Of a stretch of 64,000 nucleotides of DNA, positions 25,666 to 34,119 are shown piece by piece. The notes below the pieces were generated by a model that saw nothing but the letters and a program-made list of their open reading frames with translations, was not told where the DNA came from and made no database searches. The translations under genes and the position numbers were made by a program. Each line of letters opens with the position of its first letter. Positions within the stretch are counted from its first letter, which is position 1. This DNA comes from Candidatus Thorarchaeota archaeon SMTZ1-45 (GTDB lineage: Archaea > Asgardarchaeota > Thorarchaeia > Thorarchaeales > Thorarchaeaceae), in NCBI GenBank assembly GCA_001563335.1, contig LRSL01000069.1, positions 115,129 to 179,128 of the forward strand. Reading direction: 5' to 3'.

Positions 25666-26877
25666 ATGAAATTCGCTTTCAAAACACTTGACGATATTGA
25701 CTATGTCGGAAAACGAGTGCTAATTCGTGTTGACATGAATTGCTCTGTAGATCCTGAAACTAAGCAAATTACTGATATATCACGGATTGAAGCTATCCGA
25801 GAAACATTAGAAGAACTCTCTAAAAGTAAGGTTGTTCTTATGGCTCATCAAGGAAGCCCTGGTAGTGATGATTTCATATCACTGGAACAACATACTGAAA
25901 TTTTGAAGAGTTTCGGATTAAAAGCGAGCTTCATTGATGATATTTTTGGAGAAAAGGCAAAGAAAGCCATACCACAGGTCAAAGAGGGCGAGATTCTGGT
26001 TCTCCAAAACGTTCGTTACTTCGAAGGTGAATTGAAGAAAGCACCACCTCCGGAAGTCGCTAAAGAGAAGATTGTACAGGAACTTTACCCACTCTTTGAT
26101 ATCTTTGTGAACGATGCTTTTGGGGCTTCACATCGTTCTCAAGCATCTATCGTTGGTTTCACCACTGTTTTGCCATCAGTTGCTGGAAGACTTGTAGAGA
26201 AAGAGATTCGTACACTCACTGCTGCAACAGCTACTGATCAACATCCATGGACTCTAGTATTAGGGGGAAGTAAAGTAGAAGATAAAGTTGACATACTTAA
26301 TAGGCTCCTATCGACCGATAGAGTTGATAACGCGCTTCTAGGTGGACTCATCGGAACGCTATTTCTTATAGCTGATGAAAAAATTCCAGAAAGCTACTCG
26401 AAACCAATCAAGGGCTTCGAAACAGCAGTAGAAACAGCACGAAGTCTTCTGAGAAACTATCCTGATTTAATTACACTTCCTGAAGATGCTGCAGTAGAGA
26501 GAGATGATCACAGATTCAATTGCAACTTGAATCAAATAGAAAATCACCCATTCCTTGATATTGGCCCCAAAACAACCAAAAGGTATGTACAAATCGTTAA
26601 AGACTCTGCAGTAGTTTTTGCCAATGGCCCAATGGGATACTTTGAGAAAGAGGCTTTTGCACAAGGTACAACTGAAATTCTTAATGCAATTGCAGAATGC
26701 AAAGGGGTAACTGTTGTGGGTGGAGGTCATATGGGTGCTATGGCAAGGAAAATGAGTCTTGAAAATCGTATTACACATATCAGCACAGGTGGTGGAGCAA
26801 CCATCAACTTCCTAACTGGTAAAAAACTGGACCTTATAGCCGCACTAGAAGCTTCAGCTAAGAGAATGGATGGATAG
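25666..26877 (+). CDS. pgk: Phosphoglycerate kinase
   Basis: 403 residues from the ATG at 25666, which has AGGTGAT six bases upstream; GTG at 25657 is part of that ribosome site. PGK converts 1,3-bisphosphoglycerate and ADP to 3-phosphoglycerate and ATP. Motifs: VLIRVDMNCS (about 19-28), FVNDAFGASHRSQAS (about 148-162), VLGGSKVEDK (about 200), and the C-terminal ISTGGGATINFLTGK. The substrate-binding histidine motif reads LMAHQGSPGSDDF; archaeal PGKs usually have an arginine where this one has the Ser of GSPG. Otherwise normal. Confidence 0.95.
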   Translation: MKFAFKTLDDIDYVGKRVLIRVDMNCSVDPETKQITDISRIEAIRETLEELSKSKVVLMAHQGSPGSDDFISLEQHTEILKSFGLKASFIDDIFGEKAKKAIPQVKEGEILVLQNVRYFEGELKKAPPPEVAKEKIVQELYPLFDIFVNDAFGASHRSQASIVGFTTVLPSVAGRLVEKEIRTLTAATATDQHPWTLVLGGSKVEDKVDILNRLLSTDRVDNALLGGLIGTLFLIADEKIPESYSKPIKGFETAVETARSLLRNYPDLITLPEDAAVERDDHRFNCNLNQIENHPFLDIGPKTTKRYVQIVKDSAVVFANGPMGYFEKEAFAQGTTEILNAIAECKGVTVVGGGHMGAMARKMSLENRITHISTGGGATINFLTGKKLDLIAALEASAKRMDG

Positions 26878-26938
26878 ACCCATACAAATCAATCAAGACA
26901 TTATCATTTAGCTAAGTCAAGAACTAAGACTGTGGATA

Positions 26939-27219
26939 TTGTTATTCTATCTGGTCTTCATTAATGTCTTAGCTGTCTTGACTATGTAGTGAGATAAAAG
27001 AAGAGCAAGGAAAGATGAGCGGCGAGTCAGCGAAGCTACTCTGCTCTTCATGAGTTTCATCGGTGGTGGGATTAGCATATTCATAGGGATGTTTGGTTTC
27101 CGCGCTTCAAGACCAGAAAGAGGTTGTTCCAAGCTATTACCATACTCGGATTGATTACATCATTCATAATATACTGGTTCCAATGGAGAGCAATTATGTG
27201 GCTTCTCTACTTCATGTAA
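26939..27219 (+). pseudogene. Broken DUF1294 membrane protein gene
   Basis: A decayed copy of a DUF1294 small membrane protein is readable in pieces. From 26939 one frame gives a hydrophobic helix (LLFYLVFINVLAVLTM) ending at TAG TGA. From 26992 it gives DKRRARKDERRVSE, then ATLLFMSFIGGGIS and IGMFGFR, the family core, which then goes out of frame at about 27110. Another frame continues RLFQAITILGLI and a final tryptophan-rich helix to the TAA at 27217-27219. At least two small indels are needed to rebuild an ORF of about 93 residues. Confidence 0.8.
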
Positions 27220-27243
27220 TATATCACTCAAAATACGTATAGA

Positions 27244-27319
27244 TGGAGCCCCAGGCGAGATTTGAACTCGCGACCTGCTGATTACAAGTCAGCCGCTATA
27301 GCCTCTAAGCCACTGGGGC
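27244..27319 (-). tRNA. tRNA-Thr (TGT), no intron
   Basis: Read on the minus strand: acceptor GCCCCAG with CTGGGGC, discriminator T, CCA encoded (27246-27244). Anticodon arm GCTGA-CTTGTAA-TCAGC, anticodon TGT for ACA codons. T-arm GCGAG-TTCAAAT-CTCGC. Standard 73-nt body, intron-free. Confidence 0.97.
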
Positions 27320-27370
27320 ACAACCTGCAGGTCAATCTGAACATATTATAGAGTTTTCGTAGCAGCACAT

Positions 27371-27913
27371 CTACTTGTCATGATACACATTGTCTATGAT
27401 AATGGCGTAAGCGAGCAACATCATTCTAGGTGCCATAGGGTCGACAATGTGAATCACATATCTGTCTTTGAAGTTGAAAGCTGGAGCAAAGATATCTCTC
27501 CACTTGTCACCTTTCCTAATCTCAGCGTACACTCTGTTTTTATCTTGAGCATCTGTAATTGTGAAGTTCCACTTCATTACTCCGCCCTGCGCTTTGTATA
27601 TCATTCTGTCTTCAGAATCATACATATCAACAGAACCTCTGAAAGCAATCATAGGTCGTTTCCCTCGACCAATTAATTCTCCAGTAGGAGCCTTGACGTC
27701 ATAAATTGGGCGAGCACTTACTAGTTTCTTATTGATAATACAGACAACAGAATCATCAGGGTTTCTTAGTTCGATCTCGGCACGCATCGAGATGAGTTTC
27801 CTCTTCATCGATCCGACCTTTTCACCTTGTGGGTTGTAGATATCACCACCGCCAAACTTCCAAGCTTTCTCGTGAAGTACATAATACTCAATTGATGGAT
27901 CAAAAAGTTCCAT
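27371..27913 (-). CDS. LURP-one-related (Tubby-like fold) protein
   Basis: 180 residues, ATG with a GGTG-type site close upstream. The sequence is almost wholly beta strands with one hydrophobic helix at the C-terminus (PRMMLLAYAIIIDNVYH). Features of the LURP-one/Tubby-like C-terminal family are visible: YYVLHEKAWKFGGGDIYNPQGEKVG at the start (split strands), repeated strand pairs such as DSVVCIINKKLVSARPIYDV, and WNFTITDAQDKNRVYAEIRK. Members in archaea and plants form a 12-strand barrel around a central helix; function here is unknown. It stands alone between tRNA-Thr and the Pro/Gly-rich protein. Confidence 0.8.
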   Translation of the reverse strand: MELFDPSIEYYVLHEKAWKFGGGDIYNPQGEKVGSMKRKLISMRAEIELRNPDDSVVCIINKKLVSARPIYDVKAPTGELIGRGKRPMIAFRGSVDMYDSEDRMIYKAQGGVMKWNFTITDAQDKNRVYAEIRKGDKWRDIFAPAFNFKDRYVIHIVDPMAPRMMLLAYAIIIDNVYHDK

Positions 27914-28173
27914 ATTTCACCACCTTAGAATAGGTACCTTTACACTACAAACCCAATTAAGAAAAACTGGGTTGCATATCAACCATATAATTCATGTTAG
28001 TCAAAGACATGTTTATGAGCCCCCGTGCCTTGGTAACTGGTAAGGACCGTATCTTTTAGACATGAATCCTTATCACATGGGTGTCTTACAAACCCTAATC
28101 CTTACGAGAAAAGTAAAATAGCAAACAGGATTGCCTAGGAAAGCAAAGGACGAAATACCAGTAGGTGAAATAA

Positions 28174-29121
28174 TTGCAAACTCCCTATTCAGAATTCGCA
28201 CAATCGATAGTTAATCTATTCATACCAATATCAGACTTCTTCCAATCCATTGGCATACCATTTGGCCCGATGGCGTGGATGTTTATCATAACTGTAACAC
28301 CATTATTTCTAATAATAGTCCTACTGGCGGTCCGAGGACGACGTGGTTCTGGAAGTCCTGGTGTAGATGAAGCAATTAGGAAAGTCATTGCTTCAACTGG
28401 TGACGTTTCAGGTGGTCTCTCAGGTGCAAAGAAACTCAAGTTCCTAAAGACACCTGCACAAGCATTAGTATTTTTGAAAATTGAAGAAAATGCTATCCAA
28501 CAAGCCTTGTCTGCTGTCGATTACTATAACCAACAGGGCGATATTGACGAAGCCATAAAGGATAAGCTCACTACAGTTTACCAAGATCGTCTCACATCTG
28601 TAAAAGACGCTCTTGCAAAAGATGAGCAACTCAAGGAAATTGTAGACACATCCTCTGCAGTTGACAGAGCACGTTCTGATTATCTGGCCAAGCTAGCTGC
28701 AATGTCTGGAACTGCTGTTGAAGATGACACAGTTGAAGCTGGTCCCTCAAGTGTCGGAATGCCTACTACCCCAAGTACTGGTCCCCCAAGTGACGCAGTT
28801 CCAAGTGGCGGTCCCCCGGGTGGTGGTCCTCCAGGTGGCGGTCCTCCAAGCGGTGGCCCGCCAAGTGGCGGTCCCCCGGGTGGTGGTCCTCCAAGCGCTG
28901 GACCTCCAGGAGACTCTCCAACCGAAGCAGCTCCAAGTGCAGGTCCCCCAAGTGGCGTGACGCCAAGTGCAGGTCCTCCAAGTGGTGTAGCTCCAAGTGC
29001 AGGTCCTCCAGGAGGTGCGGTAATTGATGATACTCCTAAACCTGCAAGCGGAAAAAGCTCTCTTCAGTCAGAAATGCTAGCAGAAATGGAGCGTCTGAAA
29101 GCACTCATGGGCGGCGATTAA
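28174..29121 (+). CDS. Single-span membrane protein with Pro/Gly-rich tail
   Basis: 315 residues from a TTG start. One membrane span (about 34-54, MFIITVTPLFLIIVLLAV) follows a short outer segment; RGRRG after it sets the stop-transfer. A helical region (about 62-175) holds heptad-like leucines and charged pairs and probably forms a coiled coil. From about 190 to 285 comes a low-complexity stretch of PSGGPPGGG-type repeats, then a final amphipathic helix SLQSEMLAEMERLKALM. Function unknown. The DNA of the repeat stretch is the most GC-rich part of the window and also gives open but meaningless frames on both strands. Confidence 0.75.
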   Translation: MQTPYSEFAQSIVNLFIPISDFFQSIGIPFGPMAWMFIITVTPLFLIIVLLAVRGRRGSGSPGVDEAIRKVIASTGDVSGGLSGAKKLKFLKTPAQALVFLKIEENAIQQALSAVDYYNQQGDIDEAIKDKLTTVYQDRLTSVKDALAKDEQLKEIVDTSSAVDRARSDYLAKLAAMSGTAVEDDTVEAGPSSVGMPTTPSTGPPSDAVPSGGPPGGGPPGGGPPSGGPPSGGPPGGGPPSAGPPGDSPTEAAPSAGPPSGVTPSAGPPSGVAPSAGPPGGAVIDDTPKPASGKSSLQSEMLAEMERLKALMGGD

Positions 29122-29223
29122 ACAGCAAAATCATATCAAATGCCAGTATTTTGCACTCGTAAGTGAAATTATCGATAAATTTTGCTATTCTACCATTATT
29201 AGGACACATAGCAACATTAGCAT

Positions 29224-29427
29224 ATGATTAAACCCCCAAGATGGCAATTGGTAGATGGTCAAATATACCATCTAGCGGATATACTTCATAGCAAAAAGAA
29301 TGCAGAAATCCTTGCAAAATCTCTTGAGGATAACTGTTTTGTTACCATCATATCCACAGAAGATGGTAGATGGGCTTTGTATTGGCGACCCAAGACTGGA
29401 ACACTCTGTCCATATGGTGTTGTCTGA
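29224..29427 (+). CDS. Small conserved protein, paralogue of the gene at 25024
   Basis: 67 residues, ATG start. It shares the layout W-x-LV-x-G-x-x-Y-x-L, an alanine/leucine helix, and WALYWRPK with the 70-residue product at 25024. No known family recognised. It precedes rpiA on the same strand with a 69-bp gap. Two copies within 4.2 kb suggest a small family in this genome. Confidence 0.7.
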   Translation: MIKPPRWQLVDGQIYHLADILHSKKNAEILAKSLEDNCFVTIISTEDGRWALYWRPKTGTLCPYGVV

Positions 29428-29496
29428 CTTCATCTCTCGGAAGGCTTTTGGGAAGCTTAGTGTACAAGTCAGTCACTGTGTAGCGGAGACCGTATC

Positions 29497-30180
29497 ATGT
29501 CACGAATGAAGCTGAATGCTGCAAAAAGTGCTCTAAAGAATATTCCCAAAACTGGTCCAATTGGTCTTGGTAGTGGATCCACAGTAGCTATTTTTGCCAA
29601 AGAACTTGGACAACTAGTCTCGGATGGTAAGAATGATATCTCTGTAGTTCCTAGCTCATATCAAGCATACCAGCTTGCAATAGAACATGGTATTCCTCTA
29701 ACTAATCTCGATATCAATCCAGAATTAATCATAACAGTTGACGGTGCTGACGAAGTTGACAAAAATCTTAATCTTACCAAAGGTGGTGGAGGTGCTCTTT
29801 TCCAAGAGAAAGTAGTGGCTTCAGCCTCCAAGAGATTGATTATAATCGTAGATGAATCAAAACTTGTGGATAAACTAGCCTCTAGATTCTTGATTCCGAT
29901 TGAAGTATTCCCATTTTCTTTAAGTGTAGTTCAAAGAAAAATTAGAACCATGGGAATTGAACCATTTGTACGACAGGCTGAGAAAAAGATAGGTCCAGTT
30001 GTGACTGATAATGGTAACTTTATCATTGATCTCAAGTTCTCCAAACCAATCGATGACCCTAGAAAAGTTGCAACTGACCTAAAAATGATCCCGGGTGTTG
30101 TAGAAACTGGATTGTTTATAGACATGACAGATGAGGTTCATGTTGGTCTGAAAGACGGTGTCAGAGTTCTCAAGAAATAA
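29497..30180 (+). CDS. rpiA: Ribose-5-phosphate isomerase A
   Basis: 227 residues, full length. RpiA interconverts ribose 5-phosphate and ribulose 5-phosphate. Diagnostic motifs are all present: GLGSGSTVAIF (about 23-33) for the phosphate loop, VDGADEVDKN (about 82-91) with catalytic aspartates, and KGGGGALFQEKVVA (about 96-109) with the catalytic lysine and glutamate. C-terminal KMIPGVVETGLFIDMTDEV is also typical. It stands between a small conserved gene and tRNA-Arg, without an operon partner. Confidence 0.97.
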   Translation: MSRMKLNAAKSALKNIPKTGPIGLGSGSTVAIFAKELGQLVSDGKNDISVVPSSYQAYQLAIEHGIPLTNLDINPELIITVDGADEVDKNLNLTKGGGGALFQEKVVASASKRLIIIVDESKLVDKLASRFLIPIEVFPFSLSVVQRKIRTMGIEPFVRQAEKKIGPVVTDNGNFIIDLKFSKPIDDPRKVATDLKMIPGVVETGLFIDMTDEVHVGLKDGVRVLKK

Positions 30181-30190
30181 TAAAGAAAGA

Positions 30191-30298
30191 TGGCGGGCCC
30201 GCCCGGATTTGAACCGGGGATTACTAACTTAGGAGGCTAGTGCCCTATATACCTCCAATGGGATGAAATCCTATAGGTCCAGGCTAGGCCACGGGCCC
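30191..30298 (-). tRNA. tRNA-Arg (CCT) with D-loop intron
   Basis: Minus strand. Acceptor GGGCCCG with CGGGCCC, CCA encoded. Anticodon arm CTAGC-CTCCTAA-GTTAG (one G-U), anticodon CCT for AGG. T-arm CCCGG-TTCAAAT-CCGGG. The D-arm region is 49 nt instead of about 19; removing about 30 nt (30248-30277) leaves GCCTAGCCTGGATAGGGCA, a standard D-arm. The inserted piece begins CCTATA and is followed by TATAGG, which can pair. The exact splice sites are not fixed by this alone. Confidence 0.88.
30248..30277 (-). other. Predicted D-loop intron of tRNA-Arg (CCT)
   Basis: About 30 nt; its ends pair (CCTATA/TATAGG) and its removal restores a normal D-arm. Borders can shift by a few bases. Confidence 0.6.
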
Positions 30299-30352
30299 TT
30301 GAACTTGAGCGTGTAGGAAGTCTGTTGTTAAAGCTTTTGCAGTGTTAATATG

Positions 30353-31624
30353 CTACTCAGTGATCTTAGCTGTGATGTTAGCTCCCTCTTCCATAGCATC
30401 AACAAGGATACTACCTTGACGGGTCTTTATTCGTATGGAACTTTCTCCATTTCTCCCAACAACAGTCGTGAAGAGATACAAATCATCTGCAAATATCTCT
30501 ATTCTCTGTTTGGAATATTTCCTACCAGTATATATTGTGACCTTTTTCTTACTATAGCTTACAGAAACAGGGACTGTTTCACCTGGCACACCTTTTCCAA
30601 CATGTTTTCTTTCACCCTTTATAGAAGGTGCAAATGTACCTCTAACTGGAACCACAACTTTTTCTCCACCAAATGAAAACATCTCAAACTCTAAGATTCC
30701 TCGTTCAAAATCTCGGACTTCAACGACCGGTCTTGCTAGGTCTCTCTGTGTACCTCCCATCCCAGTAGGTAATTTCACTTTCAATGAGAGAGAAGACACT
30801 TTGGACACACGTCCATCCTCAATATGAACTACAGTATCCACCGTACTAGGGACCTGTCCTAACTCGACTCTTCCTCCAAGAATCAGTCTTTGAAGCGCAT
30901 CAATAGCTGAACCTGCATGTACAACTCCCACCATTCCCACACCTGCTGAACGAAGATCCGAATAAGCCTGAAAATCTGAATTCTTTCGGAGTTCATCATA
31001 AATGACAAAATCTGGACGAACTAGAAGCAATATGTCTGCGGCTTTTTCCATGCTTCCATCAAGAGGTGAGTATTGAACGATAGCCTCTTCTACTTGTAGG
31101 TCTCTAGGCTGTTCTAGTGTCTTTACGACATTACCCTTGCTGCCATAAAACTCAGCGAGGGCTGCTGCAAAGGTACTCTTACCAGATCCTGGCGACCCTG
31201 AAACAAGTATACCCTCAGCTCGTGATTCAAGTCTAGTCATCAGCTTTGGACTGAGCTCATAATCAGCAAGACTCAGTTTCACAATTGGGCGAATTGCAGA
31301 AATCTCCATCTTATCAGCAAAAGGTCTTCTGGCAATGGCGATTCTAAGATTCCTTAATTGGACTACAGCAGCTCCTTCTTCTTCTATCTCAATGAATGAA
31401 TTATTATCGTTCTCTGCTGTTTCAAGAATTGCTTCTGCAAGAACATCAAGTTCCTCATAGGTGAGTATTCTATCAGATAACTCTACCAACTCCCAATTTC
31501 CAGGTTCACCTCTCTTAGCACGAGGGGGGTTATTCTCTATAAGATGTACACTCATTGTATGATCATCAAAGAATGCCTTGAGAGTCAGAATCTCTTCACT
31601 GTCTTCATTGTTCTTCACTATCAT
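30353..31624 (-). CDS. PilT/PINc-type ATPase with C-terminal RNA-binding-like part
   Basis: 423 residues from the ATG at 31624 (GGAAGTG upstream); it overlaps the end of endA by 20 bp. Walker A SGSPGSGKSTF (about 150-160) and a Walker B-like FVIYDEL (about 205) with the HAGSAIDAL motif near 238 identify a PilT/VirB11-type ATPase. Archaeal relatives often start with a PIN nuclease domain; here the first 130 residues are short and carry no PIN acidic tetrad, so the protein looks like the ATPase and C-terminal part only. The C-terminus has KKVTIYTGRKYSKQRIEIFAD, resembling a KH-like module. Coupling to endA suggests a role in RNA metabolism. Confidence 0.8.
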   Translation of the reverse strand: MIVKNNEDSEEILTLKAFFDDHTMSVHLIENNPPRAKRGEPGNWELVELSDRILTYEELDVLAEAILETAENDNNSFIEIEEEGAAVVQLRNLRIAIARRPFADKMEISAIRPIVKLSLADYELSPKLMTRLESRAEGILVSGSPGSGKSTFAAALAEFYGSKGNVVKTLEQPRDLQVEEAIVQYSPLDGSMEKAADILLLVRPDFVIYDELRKNSDFQAYSDLRSAGVGMVGVVHAGSAIDALQRLILGGRVELGQVPSTVDTVVHIEDGRVSKVSSLSLKVKLPTGMGGTQRDLARPVVEVRDFERGILEFEMFSFGGEKVVVPVRGTFAPSIKGERKHVGKGVPGETVPVSVSYSKKKVTIYTGRKYSKQRIEIFADDLYLFTTVVGRNGESSIRIKTRQGSILVDAMEEGANITAKITE

Positions 31625-32240
31625 CACTTCCACGATTTCGAAGAGTGGCCTGAGCAACTCGATAGAAGTTCACCTCTCCATTTTGATCCACAAGAGCAAA
31701 AACAAGCTTCTTTCGAGAGCCAGCAGCTGTTTTTGTAACCATATCTAAATCACTTAGAGATATTGGTACGCCCTCTTTTAACACGTAGACTAACTGACTG
31801 GCACTCGCTACCCCTGGTTTCTCACCTCGAGCATATATACGAAATCCAATACCACCGCCAAACCCCTGACGTACAGCATATCCTCTACTTCTCAGGTCTC
31901 TAAACACAAGATATCTGGTCCATAGATCTGGGTCTTCATCGAGTAGTTCATTCACGATAGAATCTGGTCCTATGGTTTCACCATTAGGTCTTCTGACAAT
32001 TAGTCGTTTTCGTTCAAGAAGGTGTAATAATTCCACAGAGTCTAATTCAAGCCTATTACCATCAATACGATTTCCATAGAATCCCTGCTGTGAGATTCGG
32101 TCAGCATCCTCACTACCAACATACCCCTTTCCATTTTCGAAAATTGCCTCTGCAGGTTCCTCTACTATATCATCATCCAACTCATATTCTTCAAGATCTT
32201 CAGAAGATTCCTGCTCGAGATATTCTTCATCGTCTTTCAA
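31605..32240 (-). CDS. endA: tRNA-splicing endonuclease subunit, His of triad not found
   Basis: 211 residues. After an acidic N-terminal extension (about 1-50) there is an N-terminal domain and then the C-terminal nuclease fold: RYLVFRDLRSRGYAVRQGFG, GIGFRIYARGEKPG with the conserved tyrosine, and SRKKLVFALVDQNGEVNFYRV with the conserved lysine. The histidine that normally follows (in a motif such as H-A/S-x-x-LV) is missing: the segment reads VASASQLVYVL. This points to a non-catalytic (structural) subunit of a heteromeric splicing endonuclease, or to an altered active site. Overlaps the ATPase gene downstream; divergent from hycI. Confidence 0.87.
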   Translation of the reverse strand: MKDDEEYLEQESSEDLEEYELDDDIVEEPAEAIFENGKGYVGSEDADRISQQGFYGNRIDGNRLELDSVELLHLLERKRLIVRRPNGETIGPDSIVNELLDEDPDLWTRYLVFRDLRSRGYAVRQGFGGGIGFRIYARGEKPGVASASQLVYVLKEGVPISLSDLDMVTKTAAGSRKKLVFALVDQNGEVNFYRVAQATLRNRGSDDSEEQ

Positions 32241-32335
32241 CTACATTTCGCCTGCTTGGTCTAGCCAAGACGATAATGTGAAAAACCCTTCGGCACGCCA
32301 CAAGAACTATAGCCAATTCCGAAAGAAATCCTGTT

Positions 32336-32833
32336 GTGTCAACCAGCAGATTTGATGAAGAACTAAGGAACTTTATCCTTGGTGCTAAAAAGATTGCAAT
32401 CCTCGGTCTTGGAAACGACCTACGTTCGGATGATGGACTTGGACTGTATTTCATAGAAAAACTCAGCATAGATGATCCTCGAGTGATGATTGAGAATGTT
32501 GGATCAGTTCCTGAAGGGTTTACACAACCATTGGCTGAGTTTGGTGCTGACAGAATAATCATGATTGACGCTGCTGACATGAGAAAGTCTCCTGGACATA
32601 CTGAGCTTATCACTAAGGACCGTATAGGTGGAATCAGCATTAGCACTCACAGCATGCCGCTTTCATTTCTAATGATGTATCTAGAGCAGGCAACAGGCGG
32701 CAAAACAGTACTGATTGGTATTCAGCCGAAAAATATACAGTTTGGTGAGGGTTTGACACCAGAGATTCAAGAAGTTGTTGATAGAGTTGTCAACACTTTA
32801 GAACGTATATTGATAGAATACTTGAGAGGATAA
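32336..32833 (+). CDS. hycI: [NiFe]-hydrogenase maturation protease (HycI/HyaD family)
   Basis: 165 residues from a GTG start. The protease trims the C-terminus of the hydrogenase large subunit after nickel insertion. Typical motifs: AILGLGNDLRSDDGLGLYFIEKL (about 20-42, with the metal-binding Asp in the DDG turn), the second conserved acidic site in IIMIDAADM (about 75-83), and the histidine in STHSMPLSFLM (about 103-113). Its stop is 4 bp before mtnA. With hypF at 0.7-3 kb it shows that the organism matures [NiFe]-hydrogenases. Confidence 0.92.
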   Translation: MSTSRFDEELRNFILGAKKIAILGLGNDLRSDDGLGLYFIEKLSIDDPRVMIENVGSVPEGFTQPLAEFGADRIIMIDAADMRKSPGHTELITKDRIGGISISTHSMPLSFLMMYLEQATGGKTVLIGIQPKNIQFGEGLTPEIQEVVDRVVNTLERILIEYLRG

Positions 32834-32837
32834 AGAG

Positions 32838-33872
32838 ATGTTTCGAACAATTGAATGGCTTGATGACACTGCAAAGGTACGTCTCGTAGACCAGACTAAA
32901 CTTCCACTCACTCTAGAGCATATTGTAACTGACAGCCACGAACGTATTGCTAAATCAATCAAGACAATGGAGATTCGTGGCGCTCCTGCTATTGGGGCAG
33001 CTGCAGGGATGGGTATGGCACTGGCTGCAATTGAGAGTAAAGCCAGAACGTTTGGAGACCTGATGGAGTATCTTGAGAATGCCGCAGTCACACTAAATAC
33101 ACGACCCACCGCAGTAAATCTGACTTGGGCAACGAATAGAATGCTGGAGGTTGCAAAGACCACAGAGGGAAGTATTGACGATATTATTCAAAGATTGATT
33201 GAAGAGGCAAAAGAGATTGCTGAGGAAGATGTCCGTATGAGCAGGAATATGGGTGAACAAGCGCTTGCTCTAATAAAACCAGGTTACACGATTCAAACTA
33301 TATGCAATGCAGGATCTTTGGCTACAGTTCACCTTGGTACTGTAGGGGCTGTTGTCCGAGTAGCTCATGAGAAATATGATGGTAACATCAAGGTGTATGC
33401 TGTAGAAACCAGACCTCGACAACAGGGAGCACGTCTCACAGTATTCGAGTTCATGGAAGATGGTATCGATACGACTCTAATAACTGATGGTATGATTGGT
33501 ACAGTATTTCGTGAGGGAAGAGTTGATTGTTGTGTTGTGGGTGCTGACAGAATTCTAAGAACAGGCCATGTAATCAATAAGATTGGAACCTATACCATGG
33601 CAATCGCAGCAAAATACCATAACATACCGTTCTATTCAGTAGTTCCAATATCAACAATCGATATGGTCACTGACCCTGAGGATGTGATCATTGAGGAACG
33701 TGATCCTGATGAGATCCGTATCATCAATGATGAATACATCACAGTTCCTGATGCAAAAGTGTACAACCCTGCATTTGACATGACTCCTCCTGAGCTAGTA
33801 GACGCAATAATTACAGACAGAGGTATTGTTAGGAATCCAACAGAAGAGAAGATGCGGAAGCTCTTCGAGTAG
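32838..33872 (+). CDS. mtnA: S-methyl-5-thioribose-1-phosphate isomerase family (MtnA/eIF2B-like)
   Basis: 344 residues, complete. MtnA isomerises methylthioribose 1-phosphate to the ribulose form in methionine salvage. The family signatures are present: EIRGAPAIGAAAGMGMA (about 45-61), TICNAGSLATV (about 155-165) with the catalytic cysteine, VETRPRQQGARLT, and VVGADRI (about 234-240) with the catalytic aspartate. Related archaeal ribose-1,5-bisphosphate isomerases share the fold but have different flanking motifs; MtnA fits better. Located 4 bp after hycI, so probably co-transcribed. Confidence 0.92.
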   Translation: MFRTIEWLDDTAKVRLVDQTKLPLTLEHIVTDSHERIAKSIKTMEIRGAPAIGAAAGMGMALAAIESKARTFGDLMEYLENAAVTLNTRPTAVNLTWATNRMLEVAKTTEGSIDDIIQRLIEEAKEIAEEDVRMSRNMGEQALALIKPGYTIQTICNAGSLATVHLGTVGAVVRVAHEKYDGNIKVYAVETRPRQQGARLTVFEFMEDGIDTTLITDGMIGTVFREGRVDCCVVGADRILRTGHVINKIGTYTMAIAAKYHNIPFYSVVPISTIDMVTDPEDVIIEERDPDEIRIINDEYITVPDAKVYNPAFDMTPPELVDAIITDRGIVRNPTEEKMRKLFE

Positions 33873-33934
33873 AACAGCCACTTTCAAAAATACTATAGAA
33901 GTCCTTAAGAGTCAAACAAATCAGACTTTCTTTG

Positions 33935-34012
33935 GGGCGCGTAGTCTAGTTTGGATAAGGCACCAGCCTTCGGAGCTGGGTATCCCAGGTTCAAATCCTG
34001 GCGCGCCCGCCA
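33935..34012 (+). tRNA. tRNA-Arg (TCG), no intron
   Basis: Acceptor GGGCGCG with CGCGCCC, discriminator G, CCA encoded at 34010-34012. Anticodon arm CCAGC-CTTCGGA-GCTGG, anticodon TCG for CGA codons. T-arm CCAGG-TTCAAAT-CCTGG. No intron. Confidence 0.97.
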
Positions 34013-34119
34013 TCTGTTAATTATCATTATAGCATATCATCAAAGGCTGATACTGCTTAGAACAAGCAATCCCAGAGATACCAATAGCAGGTACTGTTCT
34101 AAATAAATTACAAAAAGAA

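Noticed and set aside
28790..29020. CRISPR-like repeat array
   Set aside because: Short irregular repeats encode the Pro/Gly-rich tail of a protein; no regular spacer pattern.
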